Notes under the pieces: model-generated
What the model was told of the DNA's origin: nothing
Seen by the model: only the letters and a program-made list of their open reading frames with translations
Database searches by the model: none
DNA from: Diphasiastrum complanatum
Lineage: Eukaryota; Streptophyta; Lycopodiopsida; Lycopodiales; Lycopodiaceae
Assembly (NCBI GenBank): GCA_029204225.1
Contig: CM055108.1
Span: forward strand, 24,573,670-24,637,669
Direction: 5' to 3'
Length of the DNA: 64,000 bases
Translations under genes and position numbers: made by a program
Part shown: piece after piece, positions 23,961-35,228 of the stretch
Numbering within the stretch: the first letter of the stretch is position 1
How the letters are laid out: the number at the start of each line of letters is the position of its first letter

Positions 23961-24458
23961 AATTTTATAAAATGTAATGATGAACATGTATATGATTTTG
24001 CATGTAAATTGATTAGCTATGTTTTTTTTTTTTTTTTTTTTCTGGTGTAAAACGAAAATTTTAACTAATTATATGTCAGGAACAAACCCCAACGACAAAG
24101 TAATAAAGATTTTAGAAGAAAATACTTGGGGACGAAAGAGAGTAAGAGGCCTAAGTGTCTATAGAAAAGAGATGCAGTATTCTTCCCAAGTAGATGAAAT
24201 GAGGAAGGAGATAGAGAGACAAAGTGAAGAAATGGAAGAACTCTGAAAGACTGTACAAATGTAGATGAAGATGATAAAAAGTTTATCCCAGGTTAGTTCG
24301 CTTTCTCATTTCTTCTTTCTCTCTCTCCATCTCTTTCTTTTGAAACTTGGTACGGTCCTAGCTATCTACATAAAGAGAGGGAGATGGAGAGAGACAAAGA
24401 GAGAGAAAGAGAAAATGAGAAAGAGAGAGAGAATAAGATATATTTCTTATTTCAGTTT

Positions 24459-24660
24459 TGATCATGTATCATGTTGCTGTAGAGGAGGATCCAATGCTAC
24501 AATTTGTAGCATTGGATCCAATTTGTAGAAGAGGATCCAATTTGTAGCATTGGATCCAACTGTATCCAATGCTACAAATTGGATCCTCCTCTACAGCAAC
24601 ATGATGCATGATCCAGCTGGATCCAATGCTACAAATTGTAGCATTGGATCCAAGCTGAGC
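24459..24660. repeat. nested palindromes in the CACTA core
   Basis: Arms at 24459-24495 and 24578-24615 are inverted copies with a few mismatches. Between and beside them GGATCCAATGCTACAA and its inverse recur at least five times, giving overlapping hairpins such as CCAATGCTACAATTTGTAGC. Confidence 0.85.
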
Positions 24661-25009
24661 TGGGTTCAGCTCAGCCTTTATCTACAGTTAAAGAAATTTA
24701 ATCTCACTTCTTTCTAAGAGTTAATTATTACGCATGTACTTTGAGACACAAGACATTGCATGAGATGTCATACTCTAAATTGTGAAAGCCTTATAAAAAA
24801 TATAGACCTCATTAGAGAGATAGAGATAAGTTTTTTAACAATTTCATAATTTTTTTCGTATGTCATGTAGTGTGCAACTATAGAGAAGGATCCGACGCCA
24901 CAACAGTCATGTTTAACTCAGCCGTTATCTGAGGTAAAGAACTTGCTATCGAGGTTTAGGTTTTAGAGTTGGTGATATTTTTTGCAATTTTAGCCAACAA
25001 ATTGCAGGT

Positions 25010-25615
25010 ATTTATTCGTAATTTTTTTGGCAAGAATTGTCAAAACAATTGCGAAAATTCATTTCCGCAATTTTTTTTCAAAATAGTGTATAAAAATTGC
25101 GGAAAATAAATTTGCAATTTATATTCTGTTGCGAATTTATTTTCCACAAATTTTTGACACTATTTTGAAAAAATTACCAAGATGAATTTTTGCAATTTTT
25201 TTCGCAATTTTTGCACAAAAAATTGCGGAAAAATATCCACAATTTTTGTGGAAAAATATCCACAATTTTTGCCACAACAATTGTGGAAATGAATTTCCGC
25301 AATTTTTTTGACAATTTTTGCCCAAAAAATCTGGAAAAAAATATCAACCAAACAAATTGTGAAAACGGATTCCGCAATTATTATTCCAAAAAATTGCGGG
25401 TGGGTTTCTGCAATTTTTTTTATTGTTAGCCAAAAAAATTGCGAAAAATTGCGAAAAATTAGCCAAAAAAATTGTGGGACCACTATTGCGGATTTGCCAA
25501 AAAAATTGCGAAATCCGTTTCCACAATTTTTTTGGCAAAAAATGGCAAAAATTGCGGAAATTTCCGCAATTTTTGCCATTTTTTTTCGCAATTTTTGCCA
25601 CCTTTTCTTGTAGTG
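25010..25615. repeat. right subterminal repeat array of the CACTA element
   Basis: The same AAATTGCGGAAA-type motifs as on the left, in both orientations and spaced roughly 20-40 bp apart, end in the right terminal inverted repeat. Confidence 0.85.
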
Positions 25616-26118
25616 CACATTGATCAACTTCAGTGTGTTGGAAGTTTTGACCCCAACATTTGTGGATCAAATTTTTGATACCACATTTCTGTTGATTGTT
25701 TAAGTCTATAAAAAGATTTTCTCAATCTGTCACCAATTTCTTTTATGCTTAACGTCAAGACCTTGTTGTTGTGACATGTAGATTATTTCATCAAGATCTC
25801 CATGAAGAAAAGTTGTCATAACATCTATCTACTCCAAACCTTGTGGTCAAAGGTAGCTACTACTGCCAACAAAATTCTAACAGAAGTTAGCTTTGCAACT
25901 GGGGAATTTTTTTTATTATAATTCACTCCTTTGTAAAAATTTCAAATTCTACTTGACTAGTTTTGATCATTAATATTTTAGTAATCTTTTGAGCTCTGCT
26001 CTTAAACATATCATTTCATGCGTTCTAGTTTCTTCTTTGAATCATTGAAACTTGTTTGAATGTTTGAGTCGATGCTCACAAGCTTCATAAGTGATTGAGA
26101 ATCCTTGGCATCCTTAAC

Positions 26119-27335
26119 ATGGTATTAGAGCCAAGTTAAAGCTTGGATCAATACATCAAATTTTGGATCCATTTGAAGGCCAAAATTGAGTCACCTTATA
26201 AATTTAGAGGCCTTAATTTTGAGATGGCGATCAAACTTAGATTATTGGAGGAACTAAGGTGTTTTTGGTTCCAAGTACATTCAAGTCACTATGTGAATGA
26301 CCAAAAATTTTGTAGATATCTGAGAAGGACCAAAATCTTTGAAAGCATTTAGATAGAAAGTTTTCATCTCTTCTTTCTAGCTTTTCTACACAAATGTATT
26401 GGTTGTCAAGAAAAATCTACATGTAACTTCATATTTTGATTTGAATCACCCATTGGAGAGCATGGATAGTCTATATGGACTCATTTCTAGATCCTAAACT
26501 CTTATATTAAGATTCAATAGGTGCCCATCGGGTCTATTTGATGCCACATAGCTATAATTGTCAAAAGTCAATGCATTGTAAAAATTGTCTTGAAAATTGG
26601 TAATGGTTTGCATACATAAGGTCCCAATTCTAGTCTAGCCTCACCTAAGAGTGTGTGAGAGTCTTATTGAATTCTTTCAAGAGTTACTAGAATAGGGATA
26701 TCCAAGCTTGCAGGATTTTATAGAAATTTGACCAAACTAGATCAAAGACACTTACTTTTTCAAGCCTTTGAAGGTTTTGGAGGTAAGGAGGAGATCAATA
26801 CAAGATCTAAGGACTAATATCTTTTGAGATCTATTGATTGGTTTAATAAGACCTCAATTAAGTGGCAATAAGTTGCCAAGTCAAGTTCAAGTGTACATCA
26901 TTTTACAAGGCCTAAGTCAATATGGGTTCAATGGGAGCCTTTCTTTTTTAAGCTAGTGAGAGATTTGACTATTCTAACTATTCCATATGGAAAGAAAAGA
27001 CGGAGTCCTTGCTTGTGATGTAAGAGTTAATGGATATAGTTTTAGGGGATGAGGAAGATCCCAAGAACATCCAAAATACAAGAGGAAAACAAGACTAGCT
27101 TGTCATTACATCAAACCGAATGTATCAAATCAACTTCTTAGAGAAGTTGGAGGTTGCAATTGAGCCCAAGAGGCATGGAAAACTCTAAGATCCATTTATG
27201 AGTCCAACAATACATCAAGAGTGCTCACTCTGAGAAGTCAAGTGATGCGATGTTTTAGAACCAAAGGAGAAATGCTCACTCCTATGTATTGAGAGTGAAG
27301 ACTCTAAATAGCGAGCTTGATTCCGTTAGTGAGTG
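26119..27335 (+). mobile_element. Ty1/copia fragment C5: primer-binding site and gag
   Basis: TTAACA (a possible LTR end) is followed by TGGTATTAGAGCC at 26120-26132, a primer-binding site variant. Further on, the plus strand encodes NYSIWKEKTESLL and ELMDIVLGDEEDP (about 26970-27060), then AWKTLRSIYESNNTSRVLTL (about 27175-27235), typical of copia gag. Stops interrupt it. It is cut off by a G1-family LTR at about 27340. Confidence 0.7.
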
Positions 27336-27344
27336 CCAAGTGAA

Positions 27345-27533
27345 GATTCTCTAGATCCTGTTGCATGCACCAAAAGTAGTAATGTCAAGACAAACCACCC
27401 AACCAATTGAAAGTCGAAAGTCAAACTACAATTAGCTTCACCCCCGAGTCACAGTGACTAAATATAAATGATGAGAGGATCCTAGCAATTGGAAACTAAA
27501 AATAGGAGGAATAATGGGAGCAAGTTTTTATAA

Positions 27534-27584
<51 letters not shown>

Positions 27585-27790
27585 CTAGGGACTGAAAATA
27601 TTCCCTATGAGATCCGAATTCTCATCCAATTGCCTTTGATCTCTTTTACATGCATATATAGCCTTCAGACACCATGCACCACGTTTTCTAATGAGTATGT
27701 CTGGGCCTTCACAAGATTATCAATCACATTTCCAAAATGGCGAGTCATAATTAATAAACTCACATTGGAGTACCAAATATCAAAATTCTT
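27345..27790 (-). repeat. G1-family LTR, inverted, with expanded (TA)n
   Basis: Collinear with the LTR at 43476-43944, for example TTTACATGCATATATAGCC and CAAACACCATGCAC-like blocks and CATTGGAGTA. Where that copy has a short TATATATAAG, this one has about 23 TA units (27536-27581). Confidence 0.75.
27536..27581. repeat. (TA)n microsatellite, about 23 units
   Basis: Perfect TA dinucleotides inside a G1-family LTR. Confidence 0.95.
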
Positions 27791-27799
27791 CTTTATGCT

Positions 27800-29180
27800 T
27801 TCAACTCTTTTCCATGAATCATTATCCTCCATGCATCCTTTCCATTAGATCAAGCACTCATAGATAGATCAACCTCTCAATTCTTTATCTCTAGTTATGA
27901 GTAGTCTTTCTAGTTTCAAAGGTACACTAAGTGAGAAGTCGTCCAAATGGTCAAGATCCTTATTAGATTCAACTATATCACCTTCATGTAAACTCAGTTT
28001 CAATCAGCTTACATGAAACACTGGATAAGTACTAATTTGTCCTAAAGATCAAGTTCGTATGACACTATCAAACTATCGTATGAGATTAGCATTGTGGAAG
28101 ACTAATGAAAGAAGAGCATTGTGCTCACTATCATTTGTCACAACTGAACCAATCAATTAATCAATGAGTCATTAGGTGTCTTAGACAACCATAGTTATAG
28201 AATTCGAAGGCGTCAAGGACAGTCATGGTTTTAGACTTCGACTCAGTCGATGAGACACACAAGGAGAATAAGGAGTATTCGATTCACAATCAAAAGTAGA
28301 AACAACAATAATCATTCATATTATACGTTGATTTGAAGAACATGGAGTATATTAGAGTTGTGAGATTGTACATGAGATTGTTGTAAGCAAATCTACTTAT
28401 CAGTATACAAGCATAAAAGAACAATGTAGAGCTAGACGATAGTGCTAGGAATCTTAGCAAATACATTATCGATGTGATACATTTGATTTGATAGATCAAT
28501 ACATCGAAGCTGATTGTATATGTATCTATGCATCTAACTATGTATCTATACACAACGCAGTTACTTTATCACACATCAACCTTTGAGCTAATCATACAGT
28601 GAAGCGGGCGTGAGGTCCCGTTCAATAGTAGTAACGATAATCCTTGAGATGTGAGCTATAATCATTAGGTTTGAATGTCTTCCGAAGAGTATTGAGTTGG
28701 TGTCGACTACTGTTGTCGACTGTCGAAGCATTTTTAGTCGAGGGATTGTTGACTCCCAAAGGATCGTCGACTATCGAAGAATCCGACTCTCACGAGTGGT
28801 GACTCTTTGATGTTTGACCAACAAGCTCAACAACAAGCAAGAACCCAGGATCAACACAATCACATGGATGTCCATGAATATAAAGATAAAATTACAACTG
28901 AAAAATCTCATGGTGAAGCCAAATCTGTCGACATTGAAAATGGTTGGACCAGTTAGACAAATATTTCATATTTTTTAATAGATTTGATCCGTCTAAGATT
29001 GTTTATGCTACTATTCATTTTGAAGTAGTAGTCTATATATGGTTGAAGAGAAAAGAAAATGGGTTACCAGTTGAACCACTTGGGAGAGTGTGTAATTAAT
29101 GGATGAGTTGGAATTCATCTAAGAACGCTTAACACTTTCAAGAAGCCATTTCAAAAAGTGCATGGAAATACACAAATTTT
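27800..29180. other. gene-free stretch
   Basis: No gene is visible. GTCGAC occurs twice in a short GTCGACTA/TCGAAG-rich patch at about 28700-28790, whose flanks look like a decayed LTR, but no partner copy was found in the window. Confidence 0.45.
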
Positions 29181-29340
29181 AGAGTTTGACGTTGAAATTG
29201 CCCACCATTACTGAAGCAGACCATCTACAAAGATACAATTTTCCACAATCACTTCATGAATTGCCGCGATTTCTGATGTAAAATTGCGTTTTAATTTTTT
29301 TTTGAATCGACACGGGCACCGAAAAATGCGTCGCAATAGG

Positions 29341-29735
29341 GTCGTTGAAATCTGTCGCATTTAAAATTCGTCGGAATCCGACGACAAGCCCAAAACTGGC
29401 AACCGGCCAGTAAAAACATTTATCGGAAAACATGCCACGTGGACGTCGGATTCTGACAGCCCAGCCAAATGGACGTTAGATTTCGACGTCCACGTGGCGC
29501 CAAAAAAAAACGTGATTTTTTTTTTGCCACGTGGACATCAGAATTCAACGTCCATGTGGCAAAAAAAATCGTAAAAAAAAAATATTCCTTTTTTTTGCCA
29601 TGTGGACGTCAGATGCCGACAATCTTTTATTTTTTTTTCCATTTTTGTTGTTTTGCCACGTGGCCGTCGGAATCCAACACATTTTTTTTTTCCCTTAGAA
29701 ATTCGGCGAATTTTAAATGTGTCGGGATTTCGACA
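29341..29735. mobile_element. foldback-type element with G-box palindromes
   Basis: The outer arms 29341-29377 and 29700-29733 are imperfect inverted repeats (CGCATTTAAAATTCG against CGAATTTTAAATGTG). Between them GCCACGTGGACGTC-like blocks recur in both orientations at about 29431, 29487, 29526, 29550, 29595 and 29651, separated by A or T runs. One pair (29526-29536 and 29550-29560) forms its own hairpin. No coding frame is real here. Confidence 0.65.
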
Positions 29736-29989
29736 TTGCTAAAAAATAGAAAAAAACTAAAATTAATCAATATAACTCAATCTTTGTTCTTAACTCTAGT
29801 ATAACTAAAAACTATGAAGTAGCGTAACTCAATATTGGTTCCCCTATGTGAAAATTGTAGAAGCTAGATTCTATTGAAGGAAAAAAAAACAACTGTGACT
29901 ACTCTCTGAAGGATTGTAGGCGTGATATAGCCGACAGTGACCAACGATCACATCTGAATTCTTGACGAACTGATTTCGTTCACGAATCC

Positions 29990-30250
29990 TTTCGCTTCGT
30001 GCTTCGCTTCGGGATCACTTGGCTACAAGGGTAAATCAATTTAGGAGGCTCACCTAGGTTTCGTTTCATCCTGTTTCGTTTTGTCTCGTCTCGTCTCGTT
30101 AAGAGCTTGATTGATCTTGTCGCGAATTCTTTCACTTCATTTCGTTTCGTTTCGCGATCTGTGCTTCCAGCATGAATCAATGTCAGTGCTCATTTAAGTT
30201 TCGCTTCGCTTCGCTTTGTTTCGTTTTCGTTTAGAATTTGTCTCGTTTCA
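29990..30250. repeat. degenerate (TTTCG)n / (CGAAA)n repeat
   Basis: Many imperfect TTTCG, CTTCG and CTCGT pentamers. On the minus strand it lies directly downstream of the LINE fragment, so it may be a 3' tail of that element. Confidence 0.7.
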
Positions 30251-31024
30251 TTTGCTTGTGTTGCAAAGCACTTTTTACAAAATACATGAAAGCGACAGAT
30301 TTTAAAGAGACATAAAGAGACATAAGCTTATCAGCCTCTTTAAAGAGGAGTAGAGGGGAGATAAAAAAATCATCATTCCCAAATTCTCTACTATTCCTAT
30401 CTAACCAAATGTTCCACAATGTTGTAATTCTGATACATTGCCATTAGGAATTAATCTTATCATCATCAAATGCGATATCATTCAACAAAAGGTCTAAGTG
30501 GCCGAATCTCTTGAACCTGGCATGGAAGCGAGAATAAATAGGTCAGTCACCAACTTCCAAAGAGGAGCATAACAATGAAAGAACAAGTGAGTCACATCCT
30601 CATCAAATATTTTGCATGTAGAGCAGGTATGTGACATATCCCCTCTGTAATTGGCACGGACAGGCAGAGAGAGATGAAGGATCCTCAAAGAGAAAATTCT
30701 AAGTTTACTTGTTCTGATTTTGTCTTCCAAAGATGGGAGGGATCAGAAACATTCCACTTAGCTGTACCAAGAGAAAGTAAAATTTGGTTCTTTGGTAGCA
30801 GGAAAGACAGAGGAGTAAGAAATTTTGCCAGCCTTGTTGAGGGCCTTAAAAAGCCAGTTATTGCCACAATCAAAGGGGGTAGAAGTAGACAAAAGGCCAA
30901 GGTCACTGCGAGAGAAGGCATGGGCGAGAAAGTTGGTTTCTCGGGTGGAAAGGCCTAAATCAATCTTGAGACGAGAGAGGCTGGAAGAGTAAATGAAGTC
31001 CATGATATTCCTAACCTTTTTCAC
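30231..31024 (-). mobile_element. LINE (non-LTR) 3' end with RT zinc-binding domain, decayed
   Basis: On the minus strand, frames carry RLKIDLGLSTRETNFLAHAFS, then a segment with WNVSDPSHLWKTK. After a frameshift follow LPVRANYRGDMSHTC, CKIFDEDVTHLFFHC and LWKLV, and finally MWNIWLDRNSREF. This is the zf-RVT pattern (LP.R.N......C..C....E...HLFF.C......W) and the following W..W..RN.R.F motif found at the C-terminus of plant L1-type LINE polyproteins. The upstream RT is not present. Confidence 0.8.
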
Positions 31025-31184
31025 TTCAATTGATACATAATTTGTTTTGTATATTCAAATTCTTAGGATTTGAGAAATAACTCTTGTAAGTCTCAATTTA
31101 ATTTAGGTTTCCTTACAACAAACATCTTAAATTACTAGTTTAAATGTTAAATAAAACTTTTCAAGAATATCAGCCTAGTTAATC

Positions 31185-31345
31185 GTAGCGGGGTGTGTGG
31201 GTAGAGTTGTTAATTGTGGCCGGCCAGGCACATGCTCGATTCCCAATCGCTATGAAGTGACATCTTTGGGGCTCTCCCCTTCCTTGGCATTGCCTAAGTG
31301 GCATTGCTAAGTTGTATATAAATGACGGTTGACCGCTAGTAGCTT
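31185..31345 (+). repeat. candidate tRNA-derived SINE
   Basis: A box-A-like TGTGGGTAGAG at about 31195-31206 is followed some 30 bp later by a box-B-like GCTCGATTCCC at about 31234-31244, as in the internal promoters of tRNA genes and SINEs. The rest does not fold as an obvious tRNA. Only one copy is seen in the window, so this is tentative. Confidence 0.35.
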
Positions 31346-31349
31346 AACA

Positions 31350-34300
31350 CCTTGAAATTTTTTTAGCTCAAGCGTATGTTCAATATTTAAATGTCAAAAT
31401 GGCACCGGTCCCCTAACAATTTGAGGGAGACTTTTACTTTTCAAGGCAGGCTCCAGCTGTGAAGAGTCAAGACCAAAAGGTCGACAGTGGAGGCTGTGCC
31501 GGTGCAGAGTCCAGACCGTAGACTCTAGAGTAGTTGGTTTGGCGGTGAGAAGCGATTCTACGAGAATCAGATGAAGATGGTAGCCTCCTCCTCATATGAA
31601 ATATAGCCTATCTCAGTCACATGGATGATGGGCTATGGCCAGCCTCGCAATACAGTTCACGTGTCAATCGAAATTCGGCGTGTACATGTTCACAGCCACG
31701 TAGATACTATAATCTAAAAGCAAACAATTGTAATTTGTTGTGGTGATCAGAATTGAGTAATTGGGATCTGGGAATGGTGTCCCCACTTCGCACCTACTAG
31801 CGGGACCTGTGCACTGACTCCTGACTCCTCGTCTGGTCTGTCCACCATTAGCATGGTTTTTTTTAATGGCACGGGTAGGACCGGACAAATCGAATGAGGG
31901 ATCAGTGCAGTGCCAGTCAGTGGCAGTGGACTACGAGTAAACTGCCTGCTGGTGGGCTTTTGTGAGTTTTTTCGTTGTTGTAACAATCACGATTGGAGTC
32001 TGGCAGCACATCAACTCAAGGACTCATCATCGACGTCTATTTGGCTTCAGTACATCTCTCTGTCAACTTTCTGCACTTTACTTTTGCAGCAACAACAGTG
32101 TTGGAAGTTGGAAGTTGGAGGGCAATGGCCCAGGCCCCATGGGCCCCTGCTCTGCTCTCCTGAATCGTCTATCTCTCACGTACTTTGTACACACACTTTA
32201 ACACTTTAGTAAATGATAGCTGCATTTTTTGCTCATATTTCAAATTGGTTAAAAAGTAGAATGAGCAACCAATAGTTTTCTGGAAATCTCTTCTAAGTTA
32301 TCATAAAAAAACCTGCATTTTATAGAGCTTCTCGGTTTTTTGAATACTTTCTCATATAAAAAGGTTTATATGCATGTATAAAAAATCGTCAATTATTTTA
32401 CGATATCGATTTTTGAGAAAACTTGCCGGTTCCATTCCTATACTTTGCCGATTTCTTCGAGCAATGGTTCAACTTTTCAAGGGTGATTGTGTTTTGTAGA
32501 TGCAAATTATGGTTCATGATGGCCTTGTGAAAAACTCTTAGCTTAAAAAACGTCGATTATGTTTTTCAAATGCATATTATATTGTATAATGCTCATGTGA
32601 AAAAGCAGCCACTATCCTTTACGTAATGGAATCATAGATAGGGCTTCGCCTATGACTCTTTACCGGGCAGAATGTTATCTATCTGGCTCATTCCATAATA
32701 CCTAACACTAGTTATTAGGTAGTTTAAAGACGCAAAAGGCGTGGGCCAGACTTCAACCAATTATTTTAAAGGCACGGGCCAAACTTCAACAATTATTTTT
32801 AGACTAAACTTTAAAGCCTAAGTTGAAGTAAGGCACAAGTGAAATAGTCATAATGAGTTACACATAACCCCCTCATTTGCCCTCTTTTTCTTCTTCTTTC
32901 TTCGTACTCATTTCCTCATTTCACACTGAAGTGTGCATAGTGGGTCTCTTTAGCGTCGATGCGCCAAAAGGCACTAGGACTTGAGTGGTTTTTCTAAGAC
33001 ATGCTTAAGTCACGCTTAAGTCTAACATTCATCCGACATGCACTTACTCAAAAGCCAACTTAGAGAACGCCACTAGTCTAACCATTGAAACTTAGGAAAA
33101 TAGGGATCCCAACCAACCCGAAAGCCAACTTAGAATCCGTCTCCAAAAGGTAACCAAAGGCAAAGACAAGTCACTCATGAAAACCCAAGGCAAATTGGTC
33201 ACCAAATGAACCAAATGGCCTCGTGTCTATGACGTGGACCCTTAGGCACCAACGACTCAAAAAGGTTCTAGTAAGGGTCCTTCTACTTGGACCCTGGAGG
33301 CGAAACTGAAATGATAATTATGCCCAAGAATCAGTTTTATTATATGTGAAAAATGTTACATTCATACATAGACTGACTAGTCTTGAGGCCACCAACATTG
33401 TTGTTTTGGCTCGCACTGATAGAATGAGATGAGACCTTGTGATCGGTGCTGGTTGAGGTTCCCAAGTTTCTATAGTGTTGCTATTATTCGACGCGGCCTC
33501 TCTGTCCTGGAATATAGTGCTATCTAGTAAAGTACATTTTTTTGGACTCAGTTTTTATTTTGTTGATTAAGCTTGGCAAGGCTTGTAGAATCAGTCTAGC
33601 TCTTGGACATGGATATTGGGAGCTGTCTCGACGCACATAATCAGCTTAGCTCCTGGACATGGGTCTCAGGAGTTGACTAGACCATGACTCGAGCTCCAGA
33701 GCTAGCTCATGACTTATGACTACTTCACTGGCTCACCAGAGGTCGAAGGCTCAGTCCTTCACTCCCTAACTTGCTGTGGTACTTTTAGGAGTGTCACCCC
33801 TTAGAATCTTACGAGACACAGTAGGTGCATTCGGCTCAGCTTTACAATCGTCTCTTAGCTTGCATTTTGAAACCTTCTTAGCCCTTCTTAGCCTAGTTTC
33901 CTTTCATAGAGATGCATTTGTATTTTCGACTTTCCAGTTGAAATTTTAGTATTCAAAAACCCTTGTGGCACCATTGAGATTGAGTAAAGTTTTAGCTATG
34001 AAAGTTGCTCTGGGTTTACACCTTTCACCTAAAAATAGATACATGCCCTTCAAAACATAGGCTTGGTGGGCCTTTGTTCTCTCTCCTCTATCCAATAACA
34101 CCCAAGATGATGCTATCCCACCTAAAAAGTCAAATCTCAAGGACTCTCCTAAAAAATAGTGCCCCTACAATAGTGAAGATGCCAAGGGCGCTGTGCACGA
34201 CATCTTCACCTATCCCAAGTTAGCAATTTTAATACCAAAATATCTGCCACATTGCACCTTTGCTTTCTTTTGTGAAATTGGGTGTTGGACTTCCTATCTT

Positions 34301-34690
34301 TTCTCTCAAATGAGCATTGAGTTTTTTGACAAATAGACATGCCTTATGTGTAAAAACACTTAAACTCTATAAAAAATCTTCGACAAATAGACATTCCTTA
34401 ATGTCAAGGCCAAAAATCATGGTCCTACATTGTAGGGATTTTTCAAGAGGTTGGCCCACCTCCTAGATGAGCCACCTTGACTCAAGGTACTTTGAGCCCC
34501 AATTGCTTGATCTAAGGCATTAAATTCTAGGCTTAGGGTCTACCCTAAGCGCACCTAGACCTATTCTTAGATCTGAGCTCATCACATATGGATTTGGAGC
34601 TCATTTGTACATACATTTTTGGGAGATCTAAGATTGATGGTGATTTTGACAATTTGCTCTTGCTAGTAGAATTGATGCATGATGAATGTG
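31350..34690. other. gene-free stretch
   Basis: No convincing gene. Short imperfect direct repeats occur, for example GGGCCAGACTTCAAC and GGGCCAAACTTCAAC near 32750 and 32770. 31780-32200 has a more mixed composition and some open frames on both strands, none with recognisable content. It could hold an unrecognised exon. Confidence 0.4.
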
Positions 34691-34699
34691 TAATTTCTT

Positions 34700-34818
34700 G
34701 TGTCTTATGAATTGATTTGAACCTGATCAATATTCCCTAGTGATTGAATAGAAGAGATGAGATTTTTCTGCCAACTGAACATCATAAACTAGGTATGTAG
34801 GAGGGCTAGTTTGTATAG

Positions 34819-34878
<60 letters not shown>

Positions 34879-35148
34879 CCTGGAGCCTAGAAATTTTCAT
34901 TCCAAGGTCATGATCCTTTGCTAAATCCTTATTCATTTGTTTTTTATCTCCTCAACATGCGTAAAAGTTGTCAATCACCATGCACTGCTCCAGATGTTCT
35001 AATTGGAGTGCTTGGGTCCTCAAAAGGTTATTAATTATATTTCTAGCCTAGTTCAGAATGACCAGGCGTAACTATTAAAATCGTACATTGGCGTGCTGAA
35101 TATCCCCGCCTTATTTCGAATCCTCTAGAACCGGACATGGAGGTAACA
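34700..35148 (-). repeat. G1-family LTR, inverted, with (AC)n
   Basis: Collinear with 43476-43944. Shared blocks include TGATTGAATA, GGTTATTAATTATATTTCTAG against GGTTGTTAATTACATTATTG, and CGTACATTGG. The minus-strand start TGTTACCTCCATG lies at 35148. In place of the TATATA stretch it has the AC tract at 34820-34877. Confidence 0.72.
34820..34877. repeat. (AC)n microsatellite, 29 units
   Basis: Perfect AC dinucleotides at the position that is TA-rich in other copies of the same LTR. Confidence 0.96.
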
Positions 35149-35228
35149 ATGCATAACTCAACTAAGACGGTGTGGTAATAGGCAAGGAGACGCATGTCTA
35201 CAAGCTAAGGAATGGCCTTGTATAGTCT

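Larger units (their letters stand above)
23297..25615. mobile_element. CACTA (En/Spm-type) non-autonomous DNA transposon, 2319 bp
   Basis: The left end starts CACTACAAGAAAAGGTGGC and the right end is its exact inverse, ending CTTTTCTTGTAGTG. The terminal inverted repeat is about 30 bp, continuing into GCAAAAATTGCG. The element is flanked on both sides by CAC (23294-23296 and 25616-25618), the 3-bp target duplication typical of CACTA elements. Both ends carry dense arrays of short motifs built on AATTGCGGAA in both orientations, as expected of subterminal transposase-binding repeats. No transposase frame is present; open frames inside are translations of the repeat. Confidence 0.93.
23076..26010 (-). 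mobile_element. Ty1/copia reverse transcriptase remnant C4, split by a CACTA element
   Basis: Two minus-strand blocks of copia RT flank the CACTA insertion. The right block (25616-26010) holds NSPVAKLTSVRILLA, TTFLHGDLDE and a WYQKFD-type segment. The left block (23076-23296) holds VYFKQIANHF, the damaged YVDD region (YIIGDFF) and FDLKDLGEAQYYMDVEIK. The two are successive parts of one RT, so the transposon landed inside an existing copia copy. Stops and frameshifts show it was already dead or died later. Confidence 0.85.

Noticed and set aside
31194-31260. A functional tRNA gene
   Set aside because: Only A-box and B-box-like words are present. I could not pair an acceptor stem or an anticodon arm.
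31747-32209. Overlapping frames of 79-99 codons on both strands as a missed gene
   Set aside because: No similarity, signal peptide or splice-supported extension. The composition is only mildly different from the flanks.
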